A stretch of DNA of 64,000 nucleotides from JAGXRK01 sp963804005 (GTDB lineage: Bacteria; Bacteroidota; Ignavibacteria; Ignavibacteriales; Ignavibacteriaceae). The translations under genes and the position numbers were made by a program. The notes under the pieces are model-generated. The model saw nothing but the letters and a program-made list of their open reading frames with translations, was not told the DNA's origin and did no database searches. Positions 8,585-18,426 of this stretch are shown one piece after another. The stretch covers positions 62,001 through 126,000 of the forward strand of contig CAWDOP010000014.1 of the NCBI GenBank assembly GCA_963804005.1, written 5' to 3'. The stretch's first letter is position 1; every line of letters starts with the position of its first letter.

Positions 8585-9669
8585 CTACTTTCTACCTCTT
8601 TTCTTTCAACTTTATATGCCCAATTACGAACATCCTCTTTCAATCCGTAATGAATTGATGTAAGCTCCTCATAGAGTTTCATATCTAATTCATTTATTTG
8701 TCCGTTGTTAAAAGTCATATTAGTGTCTTTGAAGCTCAACCATCCAACAGACGAGATAACAGCGGCAGTACCTGTTCCAAACAAACCGTTTACATTACCT
8801 TTGCCATATTCACTAATTACTTCATCGATAGAAATTTCTCTTTCGGTCACATTCATTCCCCACTCTTCAAGAATCTGAATAACTGATCTTCGGGTTACAC
8901 CTGGCAGAATAGAGCCGTTGAGTAATGGCGTTGAAATTTCATTTTTAAAGTTTACGAATATGTTCATCATACCGACTTCCTGCAGATATTTCTGATGAAC
9001 TCCATCAAGCCATAAAACCTGTGTAAAACCTTTCTTTGCTGCTTCTTCTGCTGCGAGCATACTGGCAGCGTAATTTCCACCTGTTTTACATTCGCCTAAT
9101 CCTTTTCTTACCGCTCTAACATAATCATCCTGGACTAAAATTTTTACAGGTTTAAAACCCTGAGGGTAATATGGTCCAACCGGAGATAAGAGAATAATAA
9201 ACTTATAAGATTTCGATGGTCTTACACCCAAGGCCGAATCAATTCCATACATGAAAGGTCTTATATATAGTGAATCTCCTTTTTTTGATGGTACCCAATC
9301 TCTTTCGATATCGACTAAATCTCTCATCGCATTTAAGACAAAATCTGTATCCATTTCAGGCATACAAATTCTTCGTGCAGAATTGTTCATTCTCTTAAGA
9401 TGAATTTCCGGTCTGAAAATTATAACTTCACCATCAACAGTTTTGAAAGCTTTTAATCCTTCAAATATTGTTTGACCATAATGAATAAATGATGATGCAG
9501 GATGCAGAGTTAATTTATCGACTTGAACGATTTGAGGGCTGTGCCATCCTTTATCAGGTTCATATACCATCTCGAACATATGATCTGTAAAGAATTGACC
9601 AAAACCCAGATTTTCAGGCAGAACGATTTTATCTTTTCTTTTTTTAATATGATAATTAATTTTTTCCAT
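8581..9669 (-). CDS. ilvE: IlvE, branched-chain amino acid aminotransferase
   Basis: This PLP-dependent class IV aminotransferase interconverts Leu, Ile and Val with their 2-keto acids. The 362-residue protein shows HYGQTIFEGLKAF near the N-terminus, the PLP lysine region GECKTGGNYAAS, the QEVGMMNIF strand and NGSILPGVTRRSV for cofactor phosphate. The long form with its N-terminal extension is typical of bacterial BCAT group genes in Bacteroidota. The ATG at 9669 follows AAGGG by 7 bases. It is followed immediately by the phosphatase gene, whose TTG start overlaps the ilvE TGA stop. Confidence 0.95.
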   Translation of the reverse strand: MEKINYHIKKRKDKIVLPENLGFGQFFTDHMFEMVYEPDKGWHSPQIVQVDKLTLHPASSFIHYGQTIFEGLKAFKTVDGEVIIFRPEIHLKRMNNSARRICMPEMDTDFVLNAMRDLVDIERDWVPSKKGDSLYIRPFMYGIDSALGVRPSKSYKFIILLSPVGPYYPQGFKPVKILVQDDYVRAVRKGLGECKTGGNYAASMLAAEEAAKKGFTQVLWLDGVHQKYLQEVGMMNIFVNFKNEISTPLLNGSILPGVTRRSVIQILEEWGMNVTEREISIDEVISEYGKGNVNGLFGTGTAAVISSVGWLSFKDTNMTFNNGQINELDMKLYEELTSIHYGLKEDVRNWAYKVERKEVESS

Positions 9670-9796
9670 TTCTAAACCCTTCAATTTGTAGGAATAAGGT
9701 TATCCATATTTAATAAAAATAGTACTCAATTTAAAATTACAACAATAATAAGAAGTTGTTAAAACGCTACTTACTTTTATTCAAAACTATTACTTG

Positions 9797-10573
9797 TCAA
9801 ACTCCAAAAAGGAAAATCCAAAGCAGATAATCCAGAATTAGAATAAGAGCAGCAGAAAGCACAAATGAACGAATTGTAGCAAGTCCAACACCTTCAGCAC
9901 CATCTTTAGTTCTGAAACCGATGTGGCAGCCGAGTAAAGCTGTTACACCGCCAAAGAACAAGGTTTTAACCAATCCAGCAATAAGATCAGAAAAAGCAAA
10001 AAATCTTTTTACGGAATTGAAAAAAACAGCAAACGAAACACCAAGGAAATAATCTGAAACAATATATGCACCCATAACTGCAATAAGATTTGCAAAGATT
10101 ACAAGAATAGGCATCATGATCACTGCAGCTAAAAACCTTGGCATAGCTAAATACCTAATTGGACTAATTGCCATTGTTTCAAGTGCATCTATCTGTTCAG
10201 TAACTTTCATTGTACCTAATTCGGCAGCAATTGATGCGCCAATTCTTCCCGCAATTACAATTCCGGTTAGCACGGGACCAAGCTCTGTAATTATTGCTCT
10301 GCTTGTTGCACCTCCGAGAAATGAAAGAGGAGCAATTCCTTTTAACTGATAAGCTGCTTGCCACGCTGCAACTGCACCGGTAAATACAGCAATAATTAAA
10401 ACAAGAGGAAGTGAATTAACCCCGATATGTTCCATTTGGAAAAGTATTAGTTTTCTGCTGCGCGGAATCTGCTTAAAGCTCTTGATTATTCCCCATAACA
10501 GATTGGAAACTTGCCCAAACTCCCGAAGGAATTCAAGCGTGCCTTTTCCTAATTTTTGAAGTAACTTGAACAA
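9797..10573 (-). CDS. mlaE: MlaE-family ABC transporter permease (lipid transport)
   Basis: This is an inner-membrane permease of the MlaE/YrbE family, which moves phospholipids between inner and outer membranes together with an ATPase (MlaF) and an MCE-domain protein (MlaD). The 258-residue protein has five or six hydrophobic segments and the family signature ELGPVLTGIVIAGRIGAS followed by AAELGTMKVTEQIDALE. The start is a TTG at 10573; the next in-frame ATG would remove 46 residues of the conserved cytoplasmic N-terminus. No ATPase or MCE gene is next to it in the window, so its partners must be encoded elsewhere. Confidence 0.9.
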   Translation of the reverse strand: MFKLLQKLGKGTLEFLREFGQVSNLLWGIIKSFKQIPRSRKLILFQMEHIGVNSLPLVLIIAVFTGAVAAWQAAYQLKGIAPLSFLGGATSRAIITELGPVLTGIVIAGRIGASIAAELGTMKVTEQIDALETMAISPIRYLAMPRFLAAVIMMPILVIFANLIAVMGAYIVSDYFLGVSFAVFFNSVKRFFAFSDLIAGLVKTLFFGGVTALLGCHIGFRTKDGAEGVGLATIRSFVLSAALILILDYLLWIFLFGV

Positions 10574-10877
10574 TAAAATTAACTGAATTTTTTATTGAGC
10601 AAATTTAATCAAATTAAAGCAAATATCTTCTGAAAAAGTGGCAATAAATGTATGATTGATGGCATTAGAAATTTGTTTACATCAAGCAACTAAGATTCAA
10701 AACGAGACAATAATCAGCCCCTGGTTTGAATTTGAGAATTAAATTTTTTATTTGGAGTTAAGAATAATTTAAAATGTTCGTCTATTATTAAAATTTCCAA
10801 CAATCTAAAAAAATTCCGAATAGCATTATTATTGCTATACACGTTTGCCATATGGACTTTTTAAAGTAATCACATTG
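10574..10877. other. Intergenic region between divergent genes
   Basis: About 300 bases separate the MlaE permease (minus) from the multi-PAS kinase (plus). The stretch is AT-rich and must hold both promoters, but I see no convincing promoter, operator or terminator. A 27-codon ORF at 10659-10742 has no ribosome binding site and is not called. Confidence 0.5.
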
Positions 10878-13800
10878 ATGGATTTTATTGGAAATATTCC
10901 AGAAAACCTTCTGGATAATATTCCTGTTGGTATCATTTTGTTTGATAAAACTGGGAATATTCATTTCGTAAACAAAGCTTTTCACGAATTTGAAGTACTA
11001 TATCCAAATGTACTTAGCAATTCCTTAGTCGGAAATAATATTTTCAGTGAAAATATTATTTCGCAAAGACTTGTACAAAACGAATTAGAAGAACTCAAAC
11101 TGGGATATCCATTCGAATCTGAAATTGAAGAAATTTCTTCTGCCGGAAAAGCAAATATTAGACTCATCATTAAAGGAACACCGAATTTTGAGAATGAAGA
11201 ATTTTCGGGTGGAACTCTTCTTATTGAAGATTTAAGAATTATTTATAAAACTCAAAAAGAGTTTGCGTTAAGAAGTGACTTTCTTGAAAATGCCACCGCC
11301 CAGCTCAGCGATGTTTTTTTTGTTATTGATCAGAATGAGATTCTCAAATTCGTTTCCGGAAATACATCATTAATTTTTCCGAAGACTAATTCATTTTCTG
11401 ATGTTCCGCTTTCTACTTTTCTAAAAAATGCAACTTATGAAGAAATAGCAATGCTGCTTTCTCAGGTTTATACTTCTAAGGACGTTGTAACCGGTAAAAT
11501 TAAAATAACTAAAAATAATTTGGTTAATCATTTTGAAGTTAAACTAATTCCGCAGCTTGATAAAAAGCAAAATATTTCATTTATATACATTTTCTTTTTT
11601 GATATTTCATCAACCGAAAATGAGCTCAAACATATTCAGGATGATTATGCTACTTGCGAGTGTCATTCAATTATTAATCAAGCTGTCGGACAAGCTCTTT
11701 TTTCATTAGATACAAATAATAATATTTTATATTGGGATAATAATTGCGAAATTATTTTTGGCAAAAATCATACTGAAGTTATAAGTAATTTTGTCGGCAA
11801 TATTATCCCGGAACTTGACCATCAGAAATTAGCAGAGATAAGAGCTTCACTTCAAACTGAGTCATCATTAAAAACAAATATTAAGCATCAATACGATTAC
11901 GAAAAAATTATAGAATGCTTTTTTACAATCAGCGGTTCTGATGAAAAAAAGTTATTGGTTCTTTGTAAAGAAATTACGGCACAAGTAATTTCTGAAAATG
12001 AACTAAACAAAACAATTAATAGTTTATCATCACTTCTCTCTAACGCAGATTTTCTAATAACTAAAATTGACAGTGACGGAAATTTCGTTTATGTAAATAA
12101 AAATTTCTGCGAAACAATTAATTATACTGCCGATGAATTAAAGCAAAAAAGGATTTATGATTTAATAGATCAGCAATACTTCAAAAAAAATATTTTTGAC
12201 ATCTGCTCTGCAGAAATAAATTCACCGCTTAAAGCTGAGTTACCTTTCAGAACAAAAGAGGGTGATTTGCTTAATCTCTCTATAACAATTGTGCCTGAAA
12301 AAATAAATGGCAACGTTGAACAATATGATTGTTATCTGAAAGATATTAACGAGCAGAAATCAAAAACTGAAGAAGCTAGACTTTTACTTTCATTGTTGAA
12401 TGCTTCTAACGATGGTATTGTAATGGGGCAGAATGGTAAGGTGTTATTTGCAAATAAAGCTTTTGCAGAAATTTTCAATTATGAAACCGGCGATGAATTA
12501 TCCGGCAAAGATATTCTTGATTTCGTTTCTAATGATGACATTTTGAAAGTAGCTGAGTACTTACGTCTTCTCGAACGAAAAAAAGGCGCACCTTCAAGAT
12601 TCGATTTTCTTGGAAAGAAAAAAAATGGTTCACTTTTTCACACCGAAATTTCCGCCGGTACTTTTGAGTTTGATAAAAGCGGTTATGTCGCAATGATTGT
12701 CCGCGATATTTCTGAAAGAATTCGTGCACAAAGAGCTATCAGAGAATCAGAAGAGAAGTACAGAAACATTACCGATAATATTGATGACTTTCTTTTTACT
12801 TTTGAAAAAATGGGATCAAATCTCAGACCTGTTTTCTGTACAACATCAGTTCAAAAAATTACAGGCTTTACTCAAGCAGTTTTTTTAACAGACAGTAAAT
12901 TATTTATAAAAACAATTCACCCTGACGATTTTCAGGTATTTAAACCAAAACTCATGAATCTGTTAAAAAGCAAAATACAAAATTCAGGCGAGTTTGAATT
13001 CAGAATTATTAATAAGCATGGAAATGTTGTATGGGTTAGAACTAAACTTAATGTAGTCAGAGTTGGTGCTGGTAGAATTCAAAAAGTTTACGGACTAGTT
13101 AGTGATATTACTTTCAGAAAACGAGCTGAAGAAGAACTTAAAAAATCAACTGAGAATTTAATTAAGCTTAACGAAACTAAAGACAGATTTATTTCAATTA
13201 TTTCACACGATCTCAGAACTCCTTTTAGTTCTATACTTGGATTTACAGATTTACTTATTAATGATAGAGAATTAACTGAAGAAGAAAGGAGTCAGTACTA
13301 CAGATATATTCAGGATTCATCTAAATCAATGCTCGCTCTAGTAAATTCCCTATTGGATTGGACGAGATTGCAAACTGGAAGAATAAAATTTGAACCGCAA
13401 AAAATCGATGTTACTAAAATCATAAAAGAAGCAATAACTTCCATTTCCGGTGTATCTATTCAAAAAGGAGTAGAAATAATTAACCTCGTAAGGGATGAAA
13501 GATTAATTTTTGCTGATAAGAGTTTGCTTCTTCAGGTTTTCAGCAATCTTATATCAAACGCAATAAAGTTTACTAACAAAAGCGGTAAAATCTATTTATC
13601 TGCTGCACCTTCTGATAATCCTCGCTTTCTTGAATTTTCAGTTAAGGATACTGGCATAGGAATTAAACAGGAAAATCTTAATAAGCTTTTCAGTATTGAA
13701 TCAAAATTCACTTCGGAAGGAACTGTCGGTGAAAAAGGAAGCGGACTCGGACTTTCACTTGTTCGTGAAATTAGTTGAGAAACATAACGGTAAAATCCGG

Positions 13801-14241
13801 GTAAAAAGTAAATTTAGTGAGGGCAGTGATTTTAGATTTACAATGCCGGTAGCTTCTGCAAAAATTCTTATTGTTGATAATAACAAAACCGATCGTATAC
13901 TTTACTCCAAGATATTGAAGAACATTACTCCAGATTATGAAGTGGAAGTGGCTTCGAACGGAAAAGAAGCACTTGAAAAAATTATTATTTCACCGCCTGC
14001 ACTTGTTATTACGGATCATTCAATGCCTATGATGAATGGATATGAATTTGTGCTTGAACTGCAAAAATTGGAAATGAAAGGGAAACCTCCTGTTATTGTT
14101 TTAAGCAGCGATATTGACAGGAATGCGATTAATGATTATAACAGTATTGGAATTGAGTTTGTATTTCAAAAACCTGTTAATTTAAGCCACTTTAAGCAGG
14201 CCGTTGATAAATCTTTGAGGAAAAGTTTTACCTCTAACTAA
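10878..14241 (+). CDS. Multi-PAS hybrid sensor histidine kinase with C-terminal receiver (one frameshift)
   Basis: This is a large cytoplasmic signalling protein of about 1,120 residues with no membrane segment. About six PAS-type sensor domains occupy residues 1-750, the last a PAS_3-like module (EFRIINKHGNVVWVRT). They are followed by a HisKA domain with the phospho-acceptor His near residue 776 (SIISHDLRTPFSS), a HATPase domain (N box SNLISNAIKF, DTGIGI, GSGLGLSL) and a receiver whose acceptor Asp is in VITDHSMP. The frame breaks near 13768: GAAATTAG should read GAATTAG, which restores the usual LVRELVEKHNGKI. One extra A therefore separates the receiver. The ATG at 10878 is chosen over a TTG at 10845. 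Confidence 0.88.
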
Positions 14242-14996
14242 TTCCTCCTATATATATACCAGTCTTTAATTACTTCATCAATAATAATATATTTATTCGG
14301 GTTAATCTCAGGAAGTTTGGATTTATCAGTGCAATGAATGTAACCCGCATCAAGATAATTGACTTCCAGAATTGAGAAGAAAACGCAATCTGAAAGCTTA
14401 TCTAATTTATAAGCACCTGAAAGATTTAACTTCTGCAGTGATAGTTTTATATCATTATCCTTTTCAGAGTTGAACAATTCAAGCAAATTCTTAAACTCAT
14501 TAAAATTAATTTTAAAATATTCCTTCAGGTTTTCATCTGTGCCTGACAGAAGTCTTATAGAATTAACAATTGATTTTGTTGAATCCGGTAAATCAGGATC
14601 CCGCATAATTGAATCTGCAAGGAGAAGTACATAGCTTGGAAGAATAAAAGCTCTGATAGCAGAAATTTTCCAACCATCTTTATCCTTCAAATAGCAATAA
14701 AAATCTTTTTGTTCATTTATTTTACTGATGTTTACTGTAAAGACGGCTTCATTGTCACTTCGTTCTATTTCTCGCTGACTAATCTTAGCTTCTCCTTTAA
14801 GTTCTTCTCCAATGGAAGGATAGCTGATCTGATCAATCATTTCATCTATAAAGAAAGAACCCTTATCAGGAAAATTTTGTTCGGCAAAGAATTTATTTAC
14901 TAGCCATTCGGGTGATCCGGTTTGATATTTGGTTTGTGCATTAAGTGTTAAACATAAAATCGAGAATTGTATGAAATAGAGGATATATGTTTTCAT
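14238..14996 (-). CDS. Secreted protein of unknown function
   Basis: I do not recognise this 252-residue protein. It has a signal peptide (MKTYILYFIQFSILCLTLNA, then QTKYQTGSPEW), so it is exported. The middle (AVFTVNISKINEQKDFYCYLKDKDGWKI) looks like an NTF2/DUF4878-type fold that gauges a substrate pocket, followed by a helical segment and a C-terminal VIKDWYIYRRN strand. It converges on the hybrid kinase: the stop codons overlap by three bases on opposite strands. No terminator separates them. Confidence 0.75.
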   Translation of the reverse strand: MKTYILYFIQFSILCLTLNAQTKYQTGSPEWLVNKFFAEQNFPDKGSFFIDEMIDQISYPSIGEELKGEAKISQREIERSDNEAVFTVNISKINEQKDFYCYLKDKDGWKISAIRAFILPSYVLLLADSIMRDPDLPDSTKSIVNSIRLLSGTDENLKEYFKINFNEFKNLLELFNSEKDNDIKLSLQKLNLSGAYKLDKLSDCVFFSILEVNYLDAGYIHCTDKSKLPEINPNKYIIIDEVIKDWYIYRRN

Positions 14997-15084
14997 AAAT
15001 TCGCCTTAATTTATTTCTTTTTGTTCTTAAATATACTTTGTGGCAAAGACTTTTTCTTCCATTTAAGCTATGCTGATTTCGGAC

Positions 15085-15210
15085 TCGTTTCACTCGCCGG
15101 AATGACATTTAGTTTAAGGATAACAATTTTTTTTATCTTTAGCTATTATACGGCGATAATTCGATACTTATATCAGCCTTGGCAGTCATTCCGGCTTGTC
15201 CGGAATCGTT
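15085..15210. repeat. Intergenic palindromic repeat remnant
   Basis: An 11-bp perfect inverted repeat, gccggaatgac at 15096-15106 and gtcattccggc at 15185-15195, encloses about 78 bases of AT-rich DNA. It sits in a 260-bp gene-free stretch upstream of two minus-strand genes. The richer GC content of the arms and the GTCATTCCGG motif resemble dispersed intergenic repeat elements found across many genomes. It may fold in RNA. No gene is visible inside. Confidence 0.55.
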
Positions 15211-15257
15211 TGTATAAATAGTGAAACCTTAACTTAATCAAATTGAACTAAATAAGT

Positions 15258-17348
15258 TTATCTCTTCTTCAATACATATCCAGTAGAAGGTTTAACAACA
15301 AGTTTATCAATAATCAAAGATAATGATTTTATACCTGCTTTATCAGGATTAACCAGAACATCCCACTTACCTTCCGGTAAAATGAATTCTTCAGACAATT
15401 TGGGATTTGCGTTCATCAATACTAAGAGTGATTCATCTTTATAATTAACTGAATAAGCTAAAGCAAAAGGATTATTCTTTGTTTCGAAGAACTCTACATC
15501 CCGATATTTTGCTCTGCGGAATGATTCAAATGTTTTTCTCATCTCAATCAATCCCTGATAATATTCCAAAAGATCTTTATTCAATTGAGCATGATTATAA
15601 TTTATATAGTTTGTTTCATTGTCTTTGTCATAAGTGTTATGATCAATCATTCCTTTGTGCGAATCATCTTCTTTAATATTTAGAGGAATTACTTTGCTTT
15701 GTGCAAATTCCTGTCCGCTGTGTACCATTGTTATTCCGCGCGAAGTAAACAAAAACAAAGCTCCAAGTTTGTTAAGTTTTAATTGAGTCTGCGTGAGCAC
15801 AGCATTTTTATCAACATCTTTAATTACTCCATCTTTTCTAACATCACCGAGTCCGATTCTAATAAAATCACCAAAAGTATAACCATCGTGAGATTCAAGA
15901 TAATTAACTGCGTGTTCAGGTTTCTGAAAAAGTCCGTATTGATCTTTAACAAGAGTTCCGTTTACATAACTTTTTATACGTTCCGGAGAATTGTTGTTAT
16001 ACCACTTTCCGAATAACCAGCCGTGCCCGTTAATTGGATTTTCACCTTTAATTCCATTGCGTATCTGGTCATTCCAGGATCCCCAGCCACGTAAAGAAAA
16101 CCCGGCAGGATCGTATCCTCCTCCCCAGGGTTCGCATACAAAAATCACATCGGGATTAATTTTCTTTGCTTCATAAATTATTGTTTCAATTGTTTCCCAG
16201 TCAATCAATTTACCAAGATCAAAACGGAATCCATCAATATGATATTCTTTCATCCAATAGAGAACGCTTTCAACAATTAAGCGGCGCATCATTGGTCTTT
16301 CTGTAATCAAATCGTTGCCGCAATAACTTTCTGCAATGAAATTACCTTTTGCATCCAATCGGAAATAATATTCTTTGTCAATCTCTTTTAGATTTCCAAA
16401 TTCATATTCTGAAAGATGATTGTAAACCACATCCATCATTACTGCTATGTCTTCTTTGTGAAATGCTTTTACCATGCCCTTAAAATCATTCACTGATCTG
16501 GCATCCGCACCGTTCCATTCATTCAATTTTATTTCACGGACATTTTCAGAATAATAACTTTCAGGAGCAAAGAAAGCTGCAGTCATATATCCCGAATGAT
16601 TCCTTTCATAAGGATTCCAGGTATTTTTCTTTCCCATCATTATTTTTTTAAACGGAATTTCTACATTTGCAAATTCTTGGGCAGGAAGCAGTTCAACCGC
16701 ATTTACACCAAGCGATTTGATATAATCAATTCCGCCAGTTTTACCTTTTTCAGTTAGTCCTTTATAAGTTCCGCGTTCTTTAACTTCGGATGAAGGATGT
16801 TCGGTCATATCACGAATGTGCATTTCATAAATTATTAAATCGCGCCAATCTGTTTGAATCCATTCATCGTCTTCCCAATTATAGTCACCTTCTTTTATAA
16901 TGATGCTCTTACGAGGAGTGAAATATGTATTGAGACTTGCAACTGCTTTTGCATAAGGATCGAGACATAAAACGGCTTCTTTACTTTTATGTTTTACATT
17001 GAATCCATAAAATGCTCCGTACATTTCACCATCAAGATCAATTTCCCAAACGGCATTTTCATCCTTGCTCATTTCATATTCATTACCTGTTTCATCTTCA
17101 ACCGATTTGAAAATTACAAGACTAACTTTTTCAGCATTTGGAGTGAAAATTCTGAATGTGGTTTTCCCATTTTCTACAAATGCACCCAGCTTTTTATCGG
17201 AATAAAATTTATCCAGTTCTTTCTGGCGCTGAATAAATTTACTTTGTTTTTTAAATTTTATTTTGGATTTATCAGATATATACAATGCGCTACCTGTAAC
17301 TGTTAATAATAATGTTGCAATTAAAAATATTTTAAGTAAAGATTTCAT
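15258..17348 (-). CDS. GH13 alpha-glucan hydrolase, pullulanase type
   Basis: This 696-residue exported glycosidase probably cleaves alpha-1,6 branches of pullulan or glycogen-like glucans. An N-terminal hydrophobic signal or anchor (residues 1-25) is followed by a CBM48-like domain (FRIFTPNAEKVSLVIF, about 55-140) and a TIM barrel. The GH13 regions are all present: I MMDVVYNH, II GFRFDLGKL with the nucleophile Asp, III FVCEPWGGGYDP with the acid Glu, and IV LESHDGYTF. The usual pullulanase YNWGYDP stretch is replaced by NTWNPYERN, so specificity may differ. A C-terminal beta domain closes the chain. No glycogen genes are adjacent. Confidence 0.88.
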   Translation of the reverse strand: MKSLLKIFLIATLLLTVTGSALYISDKSKIKFKKQSKFIQRQKELDKFYSDKKLGAFVENGKTTFRIFTPNAEKVSLVIFKSVEDETGNEYEMSKDENAVWEIDLDGEMYGAFYGFNVKHKSKEAVLCLDPYAKAVASLNTYFTPRKSIIIKEGDYNWEDDEWIQTDWRDLIIYEMHIRDMTEHPSSEVKERGTYKGLTEKGKTGGIDYIKSLGVNAVELLPAQEFANVEIPFKKIMMGKKNTWNPYERNHSGYMTAAFFAPESYYSENVREIKLNEWNGADARSVNDFKGMVKAFHKEDIAVMMDVVYNHLSEYEFGNLKEIDKEYYFRLDAKGNFIAESYCGNDLITERPMMRRLIVESVLYWMKEYHIDGFRFDLGKLIDWETIETIIYEAKKINPDVIFVCEPWGGGYDPAGFSLRGWGSWNDQIRNGIKGENPINGHGWLFGKWYNNNSPERIKSYVNGTLVKDQYGLFQKPEHAVNYLESHDGYTFGDFIRIGLGDVRKDGVIKDVDKNAVLTQTQLKLNKLGALFLFTSRGITMVHSGQEFAQSKVIPLNIKEDDSHKGMIDHNTYDKDNETNYINYNHAQLNKDLLEYYQGLIEMRKTFESFRRAKYRDVEFFETKNNPFALAYSVNYKDESLLVLMNANPKLSEEFILPEGKWDVLVNPDKAGIKSLSLIIDKLVVKPSTGYVLKKR

Positions 17349-17409
17349 ATTTTATTCAGTTAGATACTTTTTAATAAAATAGAGATTCAATTCTGCAATT
17401 CTCTTATAC

Positions 17410-17751
17410 CTACAAATTAACTTCTTCAGCATAAATTTCACCGTTAACAACTGGTGTTACACATACAAGCGGATTCTGCGGGACACTAAATCTTTCAAAT
17501 ATTTCTTCAAACAACTGAAACTGCAGTCCTCTTTTTTCCAGTTTATGGAATTTTTTATAACTCATGGATTTTCCATTCTTATCCTGCGGTGCATCAAATT
17601 TGAATGCTTTAGTAAAGTCTTCTCTAACACGACTTTTAAGAAACTTAATTTTGTTATCATCACCACCTTCACGCTCATAGGAAACAGCACGAAATTCTAT
17701 AACCAAATCATCGTTAATTATCAGATAAATATTAAGGATTATTTCGTTCAT
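17410..17751 (-). CDS. Hypothetical protein
   Basis: This 113-residue protein is unrecognised. From the ATG at 17751 it reads MNEIILNIYLIINDDLVIEF, with a hydrophobic start too short for a membrane helix, then a mixed alpha/beta composition with charged residues. It overlaps the 3' end of the upstream membrane-protein gene by 20 bases, which suggests translational coupling and a shared role. A start 10 codons further upstream (MLPFIIQRKK) is also open but would deepen the overlap. Confidence 0.65.
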   Translation of the reverse strand: MNEIILNIYLIINDDLVIEFRAVSYEREGGDDNKIKFLKSRVREDFTKAFKFDAPQDKNGKSMSYKKFHKLEKRGLQFQLFEEIFERFSVPQNPLVCVTPVVNGEIYAEEVNL

Positions 17752-18418
17752 CTTTTTTCTTTGAATTATAAATGGCAGCAAAACTCAAACACACTGCATA
17801 AACGAATGCAAACTTGCACATAACACTTTCTATCCTTGAAAGAAGTGAATAGTTATCATATGCCATTAAAATAAACGCTGTTACAACAGGTATGCAGGTG
17901 AAGATATACGCGAACAGCAAAACGGATGAGATAATTTTTATTTTTTTATCAGATGTTTTTTTTACTGTTCTGATCAAGAGTATAATTGATACAAGAATTG
18001 GCAAATAATAAAATGCACCGAATAAATCACCAAGCGGATAATGATATGCTGCATAAAGAATTGTGCACTTTGTTAATACAAATTCACCAATCATAATTTT
18101 GTAGTAAATAGCGAAAAATACCGGGGGAATTAATAACAAGTACTGAAGTTTGTTTTTATATTTTAACAATTCAGCAACTAACATTAAACTCAGCGAGGGA
18201 AGAAAACTGATAACTACGAAAGCTGAATAAACAACAAATCCATCGTTATATCCCATCATACACATTAAAACTTCAAGCGCTTGATAGGTAAATAAAAGTG
18301 CAACTAAAATTATTGATAGTATGTTAAATCGATTCTTCCCTGCAAATGAAATAAGATTTATGAGAAGAAGTAATTCAATGCACGCAATAAACAGAGATAC
18401 TATTCCGTTCCAGTTCAT
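17732..18418 (-). CDS. Integral membrane protein, about seven helices
   Basis: This 228-residue hydrophobic protein has roughly seven transmembrane segments, with a first helix at residues 5-25 (GIVSLFIACIELLLLINLI) and a charged C-terminal tail (YNSKKKDERNNP). It resembles the 7TM sensor-type membrane domains of histidine kinases (7TMR or MASE-like), but no signalling domain follows. No motif identifies its function. It is coupled to the small gene at 17410-17751. The start ATG at 18418 lies immediately before the inverted-repeat cassette that carries the GxxExxY gene. Confidence 0.7.
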   Translation of the reverse strand: MNWNGIVSLFIACIELLLLINLISFAGKNRFNILSIILVALLFTYQALEVLMCMMGYNDGFVVYSAFVVISFLPSLSLMLVAELLKYKNKLQYLLLIPPVFFAIYYKIMIGEFVLTKCTILYAAYHYPLGDLFGAFYYLPILVSIILLIRTVKKTSDKKIKIISSVLLFAYIFTCIPVVTAFILMAYDNYSLLSRIESVMCKFAFVYAVCLSFAAIYNSKKKDERNNP

Positions 18419-18426
18419 ATCTTTTT

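Noticed and set aside
10659..10742. 27-codon ORF reading KIQNETIISPWFEFEN, loosely like the N-terminus of DnaA
   Set aside because: It has no ribosome binding site, is very short, and lies in a divergent promoter region. The resemblance is by eye only.
13696..14241. Separate response-regulator gene
   Set aside because: Its first part repeats the end of the kinase ATPase domain in another frame. Removing one A in GAAATTAG rejoins it to the kinase, so it is not a gene of its own.
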